Shown here one piece after another: positions 21,002 through 31,761 of a DNA stretch of 64,000 bases. Under the pieces are notes generated by a model that was given only the letters and a program-made list of their open reading frames with translations, was not told the DNA's origin and did no database searches. The translations under genes were made by a program, and so were the position numbers. Source of the DNA: Xanthoparmelia taractica (lineage: Eukaryota > Ascomycota > Lecanoromycetes > Lecanorales > Parmeliaceae); the NCBI GenBank assembly GCA_033085395.1, contig JANQBS010000080.1, positions 62,001 to 126,000 of the forward strand. Direction: 5' to 3'. Each line of letters starts with the position of its first letter. Position 1 is the stretch's first letter.

Positions 21002-23530
21002 TCATCTCCTCAACCGATTGATTTGATCCGCAGTCCAGACCGGTCTACCATTAACGGTTTTGACGAGAAGACGCTTGTAGTCCGCAAACAAGGTACCGTC
21101 CCAGCTAAACGCGTAGGGCGCTTGGCGGTGTCTTTCATAATGGTTGATACATCGTCCGATTGCAATAATGTCCTCATCAGGCAAGCGGAGATGAGCGGGT
21201 ACGTCGCGGCTTAATTTTGGGATTTTGCGCTGCCGCTCTGCGCGCGAAGGCTTTTTTCTCCTCCGTCTCGCAGGACCTTGTTCGGCTCTGTCCGCATCCG
21301 GGGCGGTTATAGTTACAGTTGGAGCTGGTGCTGGTGCTGGTGCCGGTTGGACGGGAGCTACCTGCGTGGGTGGGGTGGCGGGAATACGTTCCAAGATTTT
21401 CTCCATGGAATCGAGCTTTCTGGCGAGCGTTCTGAGGACAGTAGTGTTGTTCGAGATCTCTTGCAGAGGATTGTCATGTCGTTGCGGCTCCGATGGATGC
21501 AAAGTATTCCGTTCACCGACGGTGATCTTCTTGCTAAACAAGTTCGCAGGCACCGATTGATGCCTTTGACGTTGGGTATTGAAAGACATTTGCGGCCCAT
21601 AAAGTCCGCTAGATGCTTTGGGCAGGACCTTTGGAACTTGCTTTACACCAACGCTTTCTTGTCCGGAAGGTGAATCGTTACACGCATGATGGCTAAGTAT
21701 ACCAACTCTACACCTCTGGCCCAAGGGCGAGGAGTTGGGCGGTGTCAGGTGACTGAGGGAGCTCTTGACCACAGGAGGGTTTGAAGGCTGGCCGACTGGG
21801 GGCCCAGCATGTTTTGTACCAGTTCCGCCTCTGTCTCGCATTGGACGAGACCTGTATGGCGAGTATCCATTCATGGCGTGTCTTGGCGCTTGGACTGGGT
21901 GGGAGGTGGAGTGAGAATTTCTCGAAGTTGGTGGTGATCTTTCCACATCTGGGACGTAGCGCGAGGAAATTCCTGCATTTGCGTAAGGTCGAGACGAGCC
22001 TTCATTGCCATAGAAGTCTGGAGGTGATATGCTAGATTGAGCACGCCATAGATTGGAGTTGTTTTGGCCATTCGCGGACGGTCCCCCATGAGCAGATTGT
22101 GAGACCACACGGAGGGAATCGTTGTCCCAACGCTTAGAGTATTCATATGACTCAAGCATCCTGCTGCACGCATCGACAACATGTGTTGGGTGAAAAGGAC
22201 GCCCGCAGGAGCTGATTTGCCTTAAATGCTCGAAAAATTCGTGTTCGGGCCCTGTCCATGTTGCTAGGCATGGAACGCGATTTGGACGGCTCGTGAAATA
22301 TAAAGGCAGCTCTGAACACGAGCAGCGCTGTCGGGTCTCAGGCACAAGGACACCTCGCCTTTTATACGGTTCGCGCCAGCCCTCATTAAGGGGTCGCTTC
22401 TGCCCCCCACCCCTTGACGCTTGAATGCCCGACTGGCCTGACATCTCTCCATGCAGTTGAGAAGCTTGTGTATCAGCACCCGCTTCGAAAGTGTGCTGCA
22501 CTTTTTGGTTTTTTGAGCCCTCGAATGAACGACTCTTGGCTTCAATGCCCGCATGAGAACGCACATCAGTAGAGTCTGCTCGATCCCCTGCTTTAACCCC
22601 GACCGCTTGATGTTTGTCGTCATGAGTAAGCGAACAATCCCCTGGACCAGGCTTCTGCGACTTCTGCGACTTTGACCGCTTCCGCGGCTCATTCTGCTCT
22701 ACCTGATCATTCGCCTTCCTCTTGTCCGATTCCTGGGTTGACTCGTACATAGGAAGCTTTCCCTTTTCTTTCCGCTTTCCTGGTATCATGGCCTCTATAT
22801 TCTTCTTTTTACTTTGCTCGGATTCGAAGACCGCTTTAGGAAGTTCCACACATTCCGCCTCCCTGTATTTGTCTCGGCGAAGTTCTGAGTTCAATGAAGA
22901 TGGCGAGAACCCTCTCGCGTTCGGCGAGCATCCACGCTTGAATATCGCAGGTGTGCCGCCGTCCTGTGACGGTGCTGTGGACGAGGACAAGGCCGATATA
23001 GAGCCTGAAGGTGCGCTAGATCCAGCAATCGGATACCGAAACGAGTGCTCCCGTGGGCTTCGTCGAGATGGAGTATCCGATGTTGAGCTTAAGATTGAAT
23101 CTGCCGTATCTGCTGTTGAAGGCCTATAATCGCTGTCTCCAACTCCATCAGTGTCACATTCTGGTGTGGAGCTACCAATCGCCTTCCGTGGAGAATACTC
23201 GATCGAATGGACAAGTTTCTTCTCGCGGTTAGCTTGCTGCCGTTGGGGCATTGACGGGGAGGACTTCAATTTCCTCTTCTTCTTCTTTGGCTTTCGTGAA
23301 GCTCCTTCCCCTTCGGTAACGTCTTGTCTGGGGTCACGGTCGCGTTTAGGATGGCGCCTACTTTGCTTATCCGTTAGAAGCACCGAAACCAACTGCTGAG
23401 CTGAAGCCTGGCCTTGGTCCATTTGGCACTTTTGTCGGGACACGGCATCAGGTAGCGGTCGCTCTCCCACAGTGGGCTTCAGTGGGCTCTCCGAAGGCTG
23501 GTTGATCGCTCGAAATTTGGGCATGTACAC
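21002..23530 (-). CDS. Large basic, mostly disordered protein with a conserved-looking C-terminus (function unknown)
   Basis: This single uninterrupted frame of 842 codons is on the minus strand. Residues about 1-690 are low-complexity and charged, with basic clusters that look like nuclear signals (KPKKKKRKLKSS near 80-90) and an APAPAPAPT run encoded by a GGTGCT-type repeat near 21320-21345. The last 75 or so residues change character. After a basic ARRRRKKPSRAERQRK stretch comes a compact segment with PAHLRLPDEDIIAIGRCI, YAFSWDGTLFADYKRLL and RPVWTADQINRL. I do not recognise this segment; it looks like a folded module, perhaps nucleic-acid binding, but that is a guess. The start is the first Met of the frame. 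It is convergent with HIS1. Confidence 0.65.
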   Translation of the reverse strand: MYMPKFRAINQPSESPLKPTVGERPLPDAVSRQKCQMDQGQASAQQLVSVLLTDKQSRRHPKRDRDPRQDVTEGEGASRKPKKKKRKLKSSPSMPQRQQANREKKLVHSIEYSPRKAIGSSTPECDTDGVGDSDYRPSTADTADSILSSTSDTPSRRSPREHSFRYPIAGSSAPSGSISALSSSTAPSQDGGTPAIFKRGCSPNARGFSPSSLNSELRRDKYREAECVELPKAVFESEQSKKKNIEAMIPGKRKEKGKLPMYESTQESDKRKANDQVEQNEPRKRSKSQKSQKPGPGDCSLTHDDKHQAVGVKAGDRADSTDVRSHAGIEAKSRSFEGSKNQKVQHTFEAGADTQASQLHGEMSGQSGIQASRGGGQKRPLNEGWREPYKRRGVLVPETRQRCSCSELPLYFTSRPNRVPCLATWTGPEHEFFEHLRQISSCGRPFHPTHVVDACSRMLESYEYSKRWDNDSLRVVSQSAHGGPSANGQNNSNLWRAQSSISPPDFYGNEGSSRPYANAGISSRYVPDVERSPPTSRNSHSTSHPVQAPRHAMNGYSPYRSRPMRDRGGTGTKHAGPPVGQPSNPPVVKSSLSHLTPPNSSPLGQRCRVGILSHHACNDSPSGQESVGVKQVPKVLPKASSGLYGPQMSFNTQRQRHQSVPANLFSKKITVGERNTLHPSEPQRHDNPLQEISNNTTVLRTLARKLDSMEKILERIPATPPTQVAPVQPAPAPAPAPTVTITAPDADRAEQGPARRRRKKPSRAERQRKIPKLSRDVPAHLRLPDEDIIAIGRCINHYERHRQAPYAFSWDGTLFADYKRLLVKTVNGRPVWTADQINRLRR

Positions 23531-25514
23531 TTTCTAAAGCATTGTGAGCCCAAAGTCCGAACATCCGTCTTTCAGTCGTTCTTACCCTCTTTCCTGGAGG
23601 AAAGGTTTTGCATTAATGGAAATCAAATCGGATAGTTCTCGGAATCTTTTCTAGCTGCTGGAATACTCCAAATGAAGCTATATGAGGAAGACTTGGTAGA
23701 TAGCGTGAGGTTAAGAGGACATAAGAAGGGGCGGCTCACGCGTGGACGGCTGTGCAAGGATAATAGACGCGTCGACACGAGTCTGCATTGAGTCTCGCTT
23801 CCACAGGAGGCTCGCTTCGTCAATGCACGGATTCAAGGTCATAGCGATGGTCAACGACGCTCCCGGAGGGCAAGTATGGTTTTTTCTTTAGGAAGCCACA
23901 GCAACAGCCCACGAGCAGCGAGTGTGAAAGATCGGTCGAGAGACGTTACAAGCATTGCTTCGGTTTGTTGAGAACGTAACATATGCTTATGTTGTAGGCC
24001 ATTTAAGAGCAGATCATTGTGTGTCACATAAAATGATGAGCAAATTGTGAAAAGTTCGTGCCCCTAGCTCTGCAGTGGCTTGGGGATGCATGCAGCCTGC
24101 AGCCCCCAAATTGATATCCACGGCGGGAAAACGAAACTTCGCTGGGTCGCATGTCAGCCAGCTTTCGGAGAAAAAACGCGTAATTCCAGACAACTTGCTT
24201 TCGGAAAACCCGAGAGCATGGGCCTAAGAGAATGCTAGAGGAAGCATAAGTTCGTAGCCTAGGGGTAGCACTTCGAACCAGAACCTCAACGATGAAGCGA
24301 GTTCGGTCCAGCACTGTCATGATTCCACCACGCAAGTGTACAAGGCCCAGTCGTGTCGTTATAGTGACTGTGGAGTCAAGTCGATTGATACATTTTCTGA
24401 TCTAGTCTTACCACCTGAGGCAGGCTGTCGTGGTAAATCTGCAATCTCTTTCTGGAGAATACCCCCGCATTGCTCTGCTCCGAACGCTTTGAACCATCCT
24501 GCGCCTATAACCTCAAGTAATCCATAAAAGCTTAGCAGCGCTTTGTACCTACTCTTTTCTGGCGCCACTCTGTTACGCTCCTTCTCACGTGCCTATGAGA
24601 AGAAAGTCGGCGGGGGGTAGGGCATATCTAATAAAAGGTCATCTCTAGGCACCACAAGTGTGGCGGGAAAAGTATTCCCAAAGTCCTTTGTCATTCTCCC
24701 ACTTTTTGAACGCCGGCACCTATCGCTCGCTGCTGAGCTCAAGCTGTGGGTCGGCGTCGGCGAAGGTTTACTTAGTCAGCATGGAAGGAGGATTCGCACC
24801 TGAGTCAGTGTGATTGCAGACTCGTACCAGACTTGAGACACAATTAGTTGGTAACGAGTTAGATATGACATAGGGTCTGATCTCCTAACATGGCGCACAA
24901 TGTCTGGAGTAGTATGTGTAATGGATGAAAGTGTCTAGAAAGTAAAGGAAGCTCGAAATCGTTCATTGGTGAAGAGGAAGCTTCGTTGCAGCCTAGAATA
25001 CCTAGCGCGGGAAGGCCATGGATAGGCTAAGTACCAGGAGAAGTGGCAGTGTCAAGACTTCTAGACTTGGATAGGATGATAATCAGCGAGAAGCTCTTTG
25101 AACCAGTCAATTCATGTTCTTGCCACGATGAACAGTCCATCACGAATGATATGTTCGACCGGGTCGATACCCAAATCAGTTGAGCTTGCTTGAGCAAAAA
25201 GCATCGTCGTAAGCTGATGAATGTCAAGGTCTTTCAACTGCAATCGGGAGTTCCCCGTATGTACAAAGCGCGGCTGGTAAACCACTGTTGACCAGAATTT
25301 CGATCCGTGTGGGGCATTCTCCAATACGCCTGGTATCAATGCCTCCTTCCCAAGCCTGGTGCATCGCTGTCTCAGCATGTATATCCTTTTCATCCCCTAA
25401 AGTGACGTTCACATAGTTGTTCTTGCGTGCACATGTATTGGAGAACAAGTGGTTGCTGCTAGTGCTTCATGTCGAGGTCCTGAAGATGGCTTTTGCTATC
25501 CCACCCGACTCCTA
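23531..25514. other. Intergenic region without recognisable genes
   Basis: About 2 kb separate the 842-codon gene from the BIR protein gene. There are several open frames of 60-100 codons on both strands (for example 25112-25448 in two overlapping minus frames), but none has a domain I can name. A TGAGTCA lies near 24804 with no obvious target. The stretch may include decayed gene pieces. Confidence 0.4.
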
Positions 25515-26294
25515 TCAGTCTAAATTAAAGAGATCTGTGTTGCCTCTCCTTCCACGTGTCATTCTCTGCTTGGTCGGCTTTGATACCCTATACTTTCCCA
25601 AGAACACCACCACAGGCCGTTTCAGAGGAATCCCAATACGTCCGCGAATATTCCTGTGGGATCGTCGGCGGTGTTTATAGAATGAGTTTGAAGAGGTGAA
25701 CGTCTTCTGACAGGCTTGGCATTTGTGAGGTTTGCTAGCGGGAGCAGGTAATGGAGGAGTAGGTGGAGGCGTACGAGGTGCGTATTGCGCTGGCTGATTT
25801 GTGACTTCCTTCATCCAGGTGCAGGGTCGTAGGAGGGAGGACCGCTCGATGTGACGTTGTATAGGATCGTCGTGCTTCTTCCAATCCCCAATAACTAGTC
25901 CGCAGCCGAAACAAATGACCTCGTCGGTGTTCTTGTTGCTGTGGTAGAATCCAGCAGATGCCATTGCCGCTGGGAGAGGCTTTATGTCAAGTGGCCAGGC
26001 GTGGAAGGAATAGAACCTGTCGTCCCATCCGACCATGTGAGTGGCATTCTTCCAGCTGCGATTCGGAGCTGCCCTTGGATCTGAGTTCTGGTTCCATCCT
26101 TCCATGAGTACGTTGCAATTGCAGCACGAAATCGCGTCGGTATCCTCGAGACCGAACTTTGAAGGCTTTATGGCGCGATGGAAGTAATATCGTGATGAGG
26201 ACTCATGAATGGCTGGACGTGACAGGCAGGTAGTACTTATTGAATGCTTGAAGCAAGATGTGTTTGGACTCTTGAGGGCAGGCGCGTTGCGCAT
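25515..26294 (-). CDS. BIR-domain protein with C-terminal C2H2 zinc finger
   Basis: This single exon codes for 259 residues. Residues about 93-160 form a complete BIR (inhibitor-of-apoptosis repeat): FHAWP, AMASAGFYH, then zinc ligands Cys128, Cys131 (ICFGCGLVIGDW), His148 and Cys158 with the DDP turn. A degenerate BIR-like half precedes it (about 45-75, CCNCNVLMEGWNQNSDPR) and has lost the distal His/Cys. After a proline-rich linker comes a C2H2 finger (Cys192, Cys195, His208, His213; HKCQACQKTF). The tail is basic. Fungal BIR proteins of the Bir1/survivin type act at kinetochores and in cell death, but they are much longer and lack a C2H2 finger as far as I know. The role of this protein is therefore open. 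It starts about 290 bp from the AT-rich island. Confidence 0.8.
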   Translation of the reverse strand: MRNAPALKSPNTSCFKHSISTTCLSRPAIHESSSRYYFHRAIKPSKFGLEDTDAISCCNCNVLMEGWNQNSDPRAAPNRSWKNATHMVGWDDRFYSFHAWPLDIKPLPAAMASAGFYHSNKNTDEVICFGCGLVIGDWKKHDDPIQRHIERSSLLRPCTWMKEVTNQPAQYAPRTPPPTPPLPAPASKPHKCQACQKTFTSSNSFYKHRRRSHRNIRGRIGIPLKRPVVVFLGKYRVSKPTKQRMTRGRRGNTDLFNLD

Positions 26295-26584
26295 AGAACT
26301 TAAGCCGGATACGGGGTACCTTAACGTGAAACTTACCCTAAAATCTGAAACCTTAACCCCGCCAATGCTATAGCCTCTGAAAGTACTTCTACCGTTTCTT
26401 TACTACCAATAGATAACACAGATAACCCACAAATCGCCTGCTTGATTTGACGAGAATGCAGACTTGATATTCGACGAGTCAGTAGTAGCGGGGTGCTCGC
26501 TGTAACAATTTAGAAGGGCAAATAGTACTTGAAGCCATAGGACTATTAAGCGGACTATTCTGTACAAGGTATGGCCTTGGAGAA

Positions 26585-27050
26585 TAATCTTAAAACTTAG
26601 ATCGATAGATGGTATTATTTATTATTTCTTAGTAAACTTAATATCAATCTTATTGTATTTAATATAGTAATAGATAGTAATTTATAATTATTAATAATTA
26701 AGGTTTAATTTATAATTTTTATAGAAATAAATAAATATTATATAGTATTCTACTCTTAACTCTTCTATATTTAAATTATATTTATACTATTCTTATAGAT
26801 CTCTCGTATTACTTTTGTTACTTATATTATAAGATATAAGATTTTATTAAATTTAGTATTTAATTTTTAATTATAACTTATAAGTAATATACTTCTCTTA
26901 AGAGAATCTTCTTCTCTATAACATTTAATATAAAGACTCTTGAATAAATATTTCAAGTTCTAGAATCTCTATTACTAAACTATTTAGAGTTTGAAGTAAA
27001 AAAGTAATGAATTAAAGGGATTATAACTAAATTTCTTTTTAATCTTGAAT
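26585..27050. repeat. AT-rich island, probable RIP-mutated repeat relic
   Basis: The sequence changes abruptly to mostly A and T (long runs of TTATTA/TATAATT-like text) for about 470 bp and returns to normal composition on both sides. There are no usable open frames. In Pezizomycotina such islands are usually transposon remnants turned AT-rich by repeat-induced C-to-T mutation. No terminal repeats or element type can be recognised. It lies between the starts of the BIR gene (-) and the AT-hook gene (+). Confidence 0.6.
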
Positions 27051-27139
27051 TTTCCATCTGCGCTTGAATTATTGCGACAAACAGCGATGAATTACGGCTT
27101 CAGTGAGTGTTATAGAGTCTCAACAAGACTGCGACAATA

Positions 27140-29301
27140 TTGACTGCTTCAAAAGGTTCGCGGTTAAAAGCGATTCAAGGTGCTGGGATCAAAGATCTCA
27201 CTGAGGGTCAATTTGGCCCACATAAGTTCGGCGGATCGCACTCAGCCTGCCGACGTCCCACCGACCTATTATATCCATCACCCACTTCATTCAAAGCAAC
27301 CAACGTAAGCTTGACACAACCAAACGATATCAATCCAAGTATAGTTGACTGAATCCTTATCAGGTCTCAATACCGACCAAGCCAAAGTACATTCCAAACC
27401 AGAGGCCACCTCCAAATGTTCACAGCAGTCGCCCCAATAATGCCGCTAATCAGAACGAGAGAGCACGCAAAGTCGTTATATCTCGATTCTTACTCGTAGA
27501 TGGCAATATCTCATTTGCCATTGGAACTGACATCGATGGCGTTATTACTCCTGACGCTGAAGAGGTTCCAGTGGCAAAGATACTTGACTATGTTTCACCA
27601 GCCGAACTGGAACGATTCGAAAATCAAGACTTCTTTGACGAAGATGAAAGAGAAAGGCTCTTACCTCCCAAAAAGCCTCGTGGACGGCCACGGAGAGGTG
27701 ATGGCATCATTCCATCTTTCAACACAGTTCCCATTGGCCAGGAGACTTCAAGAGAGCAGTCACTCCTGCCTGAGGCGCCCGTACTAATCAAGAAAAAGGT
27801 TGGTCGTCCAAAAGGCACGTTCAGAAAGAAAGCTGTCAACCTTACGTCGACGAAGCCCTCTGTTCTGTCCGAACCATCGACTGCTATCAAAAGAGGTCGC
27901 GGTCGGCCACGACGCCAACAAAATCTTTCTGTCGTGATACCTTCCTTCAATGGGCCTCAGCCTCAAGAACTCGAAAGTACCCCCACCACACTGTCGGAAT
28001 CCGACAAGGACATCAAAGATCCTAAACCGCAATATTCAATGATCACCGCAAGTGGTTTGGGCCAGTCGGATACCGAAGACGTAACATCGAGAGATCGGTC
28101 GCTAGAGATCCTGCCATCATCAAAGAGACGGCGCTTAGGCACAGAGAGTGCTTCCCTTGATCTAAGTCACGATGAAGACGACGCCGAGAGATCACCAACC
28201 CAAGCTAAGAGGGCCAAGATGTTTCCTGATATGTCCCCAGATCCTATCGCCGATGACAACATCGCTCTACTCAGACAGTTTCAAGCAAGAGTCTACGGCC
28301 CTGACCGCCCTGAAAAGGGCAGCGACATCTCTCACCGGCAGTGCAAACCCAGTCTCACCTCCGATAGTAATCATACTCGTATCCGCCGATCAAGTCTTGA
28401 TTCTTCATCGTCCGACTCAACGATGGGACATACTCAGCGTCCTCTCAAATCGCTCCCGATACCGAAAGTCCCGTCAGAACCATTACCCGAAGAAGAGTTC
28501 CCTCGACCTCCTCCAGGAGATAACTCGACCAAAGTTCTCACACCATGCCTTGATAGCAGCATCACCGTCCCTCACTCTCCCAGTCATCACCCAGCAAAGA
28601 CTCCGCCCACCAGATCGACTTCGCCATCAAAGTCCATCCGAAGGAATGTCAGTCTAACCCCTCACTTTCCTCCGAGCACGAGCTTTAGTTACAGCAAATC
28701 ACTGCATAGGCCGGCACAAAGTGGATCTCAGCCTTCAATATCCTCAGCAGGCAGGCAGATGCCACCACAGCCATCGGACACGACCTTGTCCCAAACATCC
28801 AGAATCACACCCTCCCTTCCGAAGAAGCGAAAGCCACCATCTCCCACACCTCAAAGCGCCCCATCACAATCCACCCAAGCCTCATCAACAAGCAAGCTCG
28901 GCTTCGCGGGTCTACCACGCGCGACAGCCATCACAGATTACTTCGCTCCAAAAGCATCCACGGTCACCAAAACCCCACCACCAACAATCAAACCCCGCTA
29001 TTCCCCAACGATGCAACTCATCGGCGCGGCGGACAACGACAGCGACAGCGAAGACCAACTCGCTCACGTCGATTCCTCCGCTACCGACAGCATCAGCTCA
29101 GAAGTCATCGTCGTACGCAGACCGAACCGCGTTACGCCGCCCACTACTACTCAAGTAGCCGTCACGTCATCCAGCGCCCACGATCACGACCTTGACTCCG
29201 CCTCCTCCTCAGCAGACGAAAGCTCATCCTCATCCTCATCCTCATCCGAAGAAGACGCACACGAACACGAACACGAAGCCCCAACAAACCGTCCCGTCTA
29301 A
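27140..29301 (+). CDS. AT-hook protein with PIP-like ITDYF motif
   Basis: Exons 27140-27304 and 27364-29301 (59-nt intron, GTAAGC to CAG) give 700 residues. The 5' exon is chosen because no ATG occurs in the second exon frame before about 28039, although the frame is clearly coding. An N-terminal segment (KVVISRFLLVDGNISFAIGT) looks folded. Three AT-hooks follow near residues 160, 197 and 231 (KPRGRPRRG, VGRPKGT, KRGRGRPRR), typical of minor-groove binding to AT-rich DNA. The rest is Ser/Pro-rich and disordered. AITDYFAPK near 578 resembles a PCNA-interaction box without the Gln. The C-terminus is a Ser/Glu/His-rich low-complexity tail encoded by TCATCC repeats. A chromatin or replication role is inference. 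It is convergent with UBA4. Confidence 0.75.
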
Positions 29302-29943
29302 AACACCGCCGCATCATCATCACCCGCCTAATCCACCACCATCACCACCACCAGCACGACATAGACAAAGACAAAGACAAACGTCCAGGCAAACGTACAA
29401 GTACAGCATAGCGCCGATACCTTGAGCCGAGCAATCGATGTCATCGACGACGAGGTAGGAGATGAAGATTCGGCTAGCGAGTCCGATAGTTATGAGCTCG
29501 GAGGTCATGGTTGTGAGATCTGACTGATTTGATTGAGTGATTGGTTGATTGGGCATGGAGAGAGGGAGAGAGGGGGGGAGGGAATGAGAGAGGGAGGGTA
29601 AAGTAAAGCAGGCAGGCGGCTATTGAGTTGGAGCGAGGAGGCTTAGAATTTAGATGGTTGATCAGAGGGCTGGATATTCTTGTGGTGGATGGTCCAAGGG
29701 AGCGGGGAAGGGATGGGGGAGATGGGCGGAGAGCATGGTTGATGAAGGCGCCGGAATTCTCATGATGAAGGGAATCTACCTATCTGCCAGTACTCTAGAC
29801 CATTATCTGTACTACTAAAGACCATAATGGGAAAAGCCCCACTTAAGCCCGACCCCTATGGAATACCATCATCCCTTTCGTAACAGCACATATCTCCTCC
29901 AAGCATCTCCACTCGTTCTAAATCGCCTCTACATCTCTCATGC
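29302..29943. other. Convergent intergenic region, purine-rich block
   Basis: These 640 bp lie between the AT-hook gene (+) and UBA4 (-). The plus strand is G/A-rich at about 29545-29600 (GAGAGAGGGAGAGAGGG), that is, pyrimidine-rich on the UBA4 sense strand downstream of its stop. No gene seen. Confidence 0.45.
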
Positions 29944-31661
29944 CTAATACTCAGGAAACCCCCCATCAACCCCCACCCTCCACGCCCTCAGTCCCCCCTC
30001 AACATCCCCTTTAAAATCATATCTAGCACCCTGCCTGAACCTCGCCAGATCCATAAACGTATTAGCCGCCAGCTGCGAATCGTTCCCGTAGCGGCAGATG
30101 AGGTATACAGGTACTGCATCTCCATCTCCATCTCCATCTCCATCTTTGTCGTTGGCGATATCCCTATCCATCTTGTTCATATCATGGATGGTGTGATCTA
30201 GTATATCAATGCACGCTTCCGGGTCGCGGCTGATGTCCGAGTATGGGATGTTGATGCTGCCTTTGAGGTGGCAGATGTCGAATTGGACTTTTTCTCTTAC
30301 GTCGACGAGGACATGTGGGTTTCCGGTGGTGGGTTCTCTGATCTTGCTGTACTCCTTGGCTGATATCCTGTTTGTGTTGGTTGGTGCTTTTGGAGAATTT
30401 GACGCGCAGAAAGCGCCGTAGTCTATAGATGCGGATTTGAGTGATTTTTCGGTGATGGTTGATGTGTCTGAGCAGCTGAGACATCCCTGTCTCTTCCCTT
30501 TCAATTTGATGCTTCTGAATGGAGGGTTGCTGTAAGCGGAGTAGAGCAGTAACGATGGGGGAACAGGGTCGCGTGATGATTTCGTTGGGTGTTGGTATTC
30601 ATTTTCTTGAAGTGCGGGCAATAGAATCTTGAGAGCTTCCATAGCCATAAGGACGCCCATGACTCCAACAACAGGGCCAAGTATACCACCTTCGCCGCAC
30701 AACAAGACGCTTTCCGCCGGCGGAGGCTTTGGGAAGACACAGCGGTAGCAGAAGCCTCCTAGATTATTGTGGCTTTTGGGAGGATTGTTGAGAACCATGA
30801 GCTGTCCTTCCGTACGTAGAGCAGAGGCCGTGACAACCGGCCTCCCTGCTATTACGGCTGCGTCTGATACGAGGTATCGCGTAGTAGGGCGATCCGTACA
30901 ATCAAGGATGAGGTCGTATTTCCTCATGGTCTCAACGGCTATCTGCTGATCTAGGTTGAAGTGGTAGGCACCATAATGGTTCTCGGGGTTCCGGCTAGGA
31001 TAGTCAGTATGTGCGGGTAGTGAAGGTCTTTAATTGAACTCACTCCATGAGGTTTTTCACAGCGCTGTCTACCTTCCCTAGACCGAGCCACTTCTCGGTA
31101 TGTAACAACTGGCGGTGTAGATTGGAAAGCTCGACGGTATCACCATCCATGAGGCCGATCTCTCCAACCCCAGCACCCGCAAGGTATGTGGCGGCTGGAC
31201 ATCCTAGGCCTCCAACACCAACGATCAAGACCGATGCATTCTTGAGCCGTAGCTGGCCTGCATCCTATTGGCGTAAGAGAAAGCCGCCCGTTGCATTTCA
31301 GAGAGCTGAGCCCACCTCTTAGACCGATCTCTGGCATTATGAGCTGCCTTCCATATCTCTTGTATTCTTGTGGCGTCAACTCCCAGCTCTTGCCCCATTC
31401 ATCTTCTTGAGGCAACTCCAGTTGGTCGACGATGCTCTCAAAAGCCTTTTTGCTCTTATTTACTGGCTGGACCAAAGGACATGAAGTAGCTTGGGTCTGT
31501 GAGAGGCCATTGGCGTCAAGTTGAGCAGGTGCGGTCTGGTTGTAGTAGGCTTCGGCATCTGCGAGTTGTGTTTTCAGGTCTGCTAGTAGGCCTTCGAGAG
31601 AGGCAATCTGGGTTCGAAGCCTCAGTAGCGGGTCATTGAATGAAACAATCCTGAGGCTCAT
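29944..31661 (-). CDS. UBA4: Adenylyltransferase and sulfurtransferase Uba4/MOCS3 (Urm1 E1)
   Basis: Uba4 adenylates and thiocarboxylates the ubiquitin-like protein Urm1, supplying sulfur for 2-thiolation of tRNA wobble uridines. The MOCS3 version also serves molybdopterin synthesis. Three minus-strand exons, 31661-31316, 31257-31044 and 30994-29944, give 536 residues. The E1 part shows GVGGLGCPAATYLAGAG, SNLHRQLLH, DCTDRPTTRYL, zinc-site CxxC pairs (GFCYRC, GCLSCS) and the thioester Cys in LLCGEGGILGPV. The C-terminal rhodanese domain has VLVDVREKVQFDICH and the active Cys in YLICRYGNDSQ. A GDGDGDGD run encoded by a hexamer repeat interrupts the rhodanese domain just before the active site. 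A longer in-frame start (31772) exists; I chose 31661 because coiled-coil text typical of Uba4 N-termini begins there. Confidence 0.95.
30117..30145 (+). repeat. In-frame hexamer microsatellite inside UBA4
   Basis: A CATCTC hexamer array encodes alternating Asp-Gly on the minus strand within the rhodanese domain of Uba4. Being a multiple of three, copy-number change would keep the frame. Confidence 0.85.
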
Positions 31662-31761
31662 TTTCTGGAATTTGGGAAGAAAGCATTGGAAGGGGGTGCA
31701 GAGTTGAGGACGGAAGAAAAGATTTGGGGCCATCAACCCTTTAGGGTTTTGGGCAATACGC

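Noticed and set aside
22264..23129. Frames of about 140 codons on both strands in the 842-residue gene
   Set aside because: They are shadows of the longer continuous frame.
24220..24330. Possible tRNA because of a TTCGAA next to GGTAGC
   Set aside because: The T-arm and acceptor stems do not pair and no A-box lies at the right distance.
25027..25448. Possible fungal protein-kinase-like (FunK1) remnant on the minus strand
   Set aside because: A DLDIHQL/LGIDPVEHI-like resemblance is too short and the frame is broken; not enough to name it.
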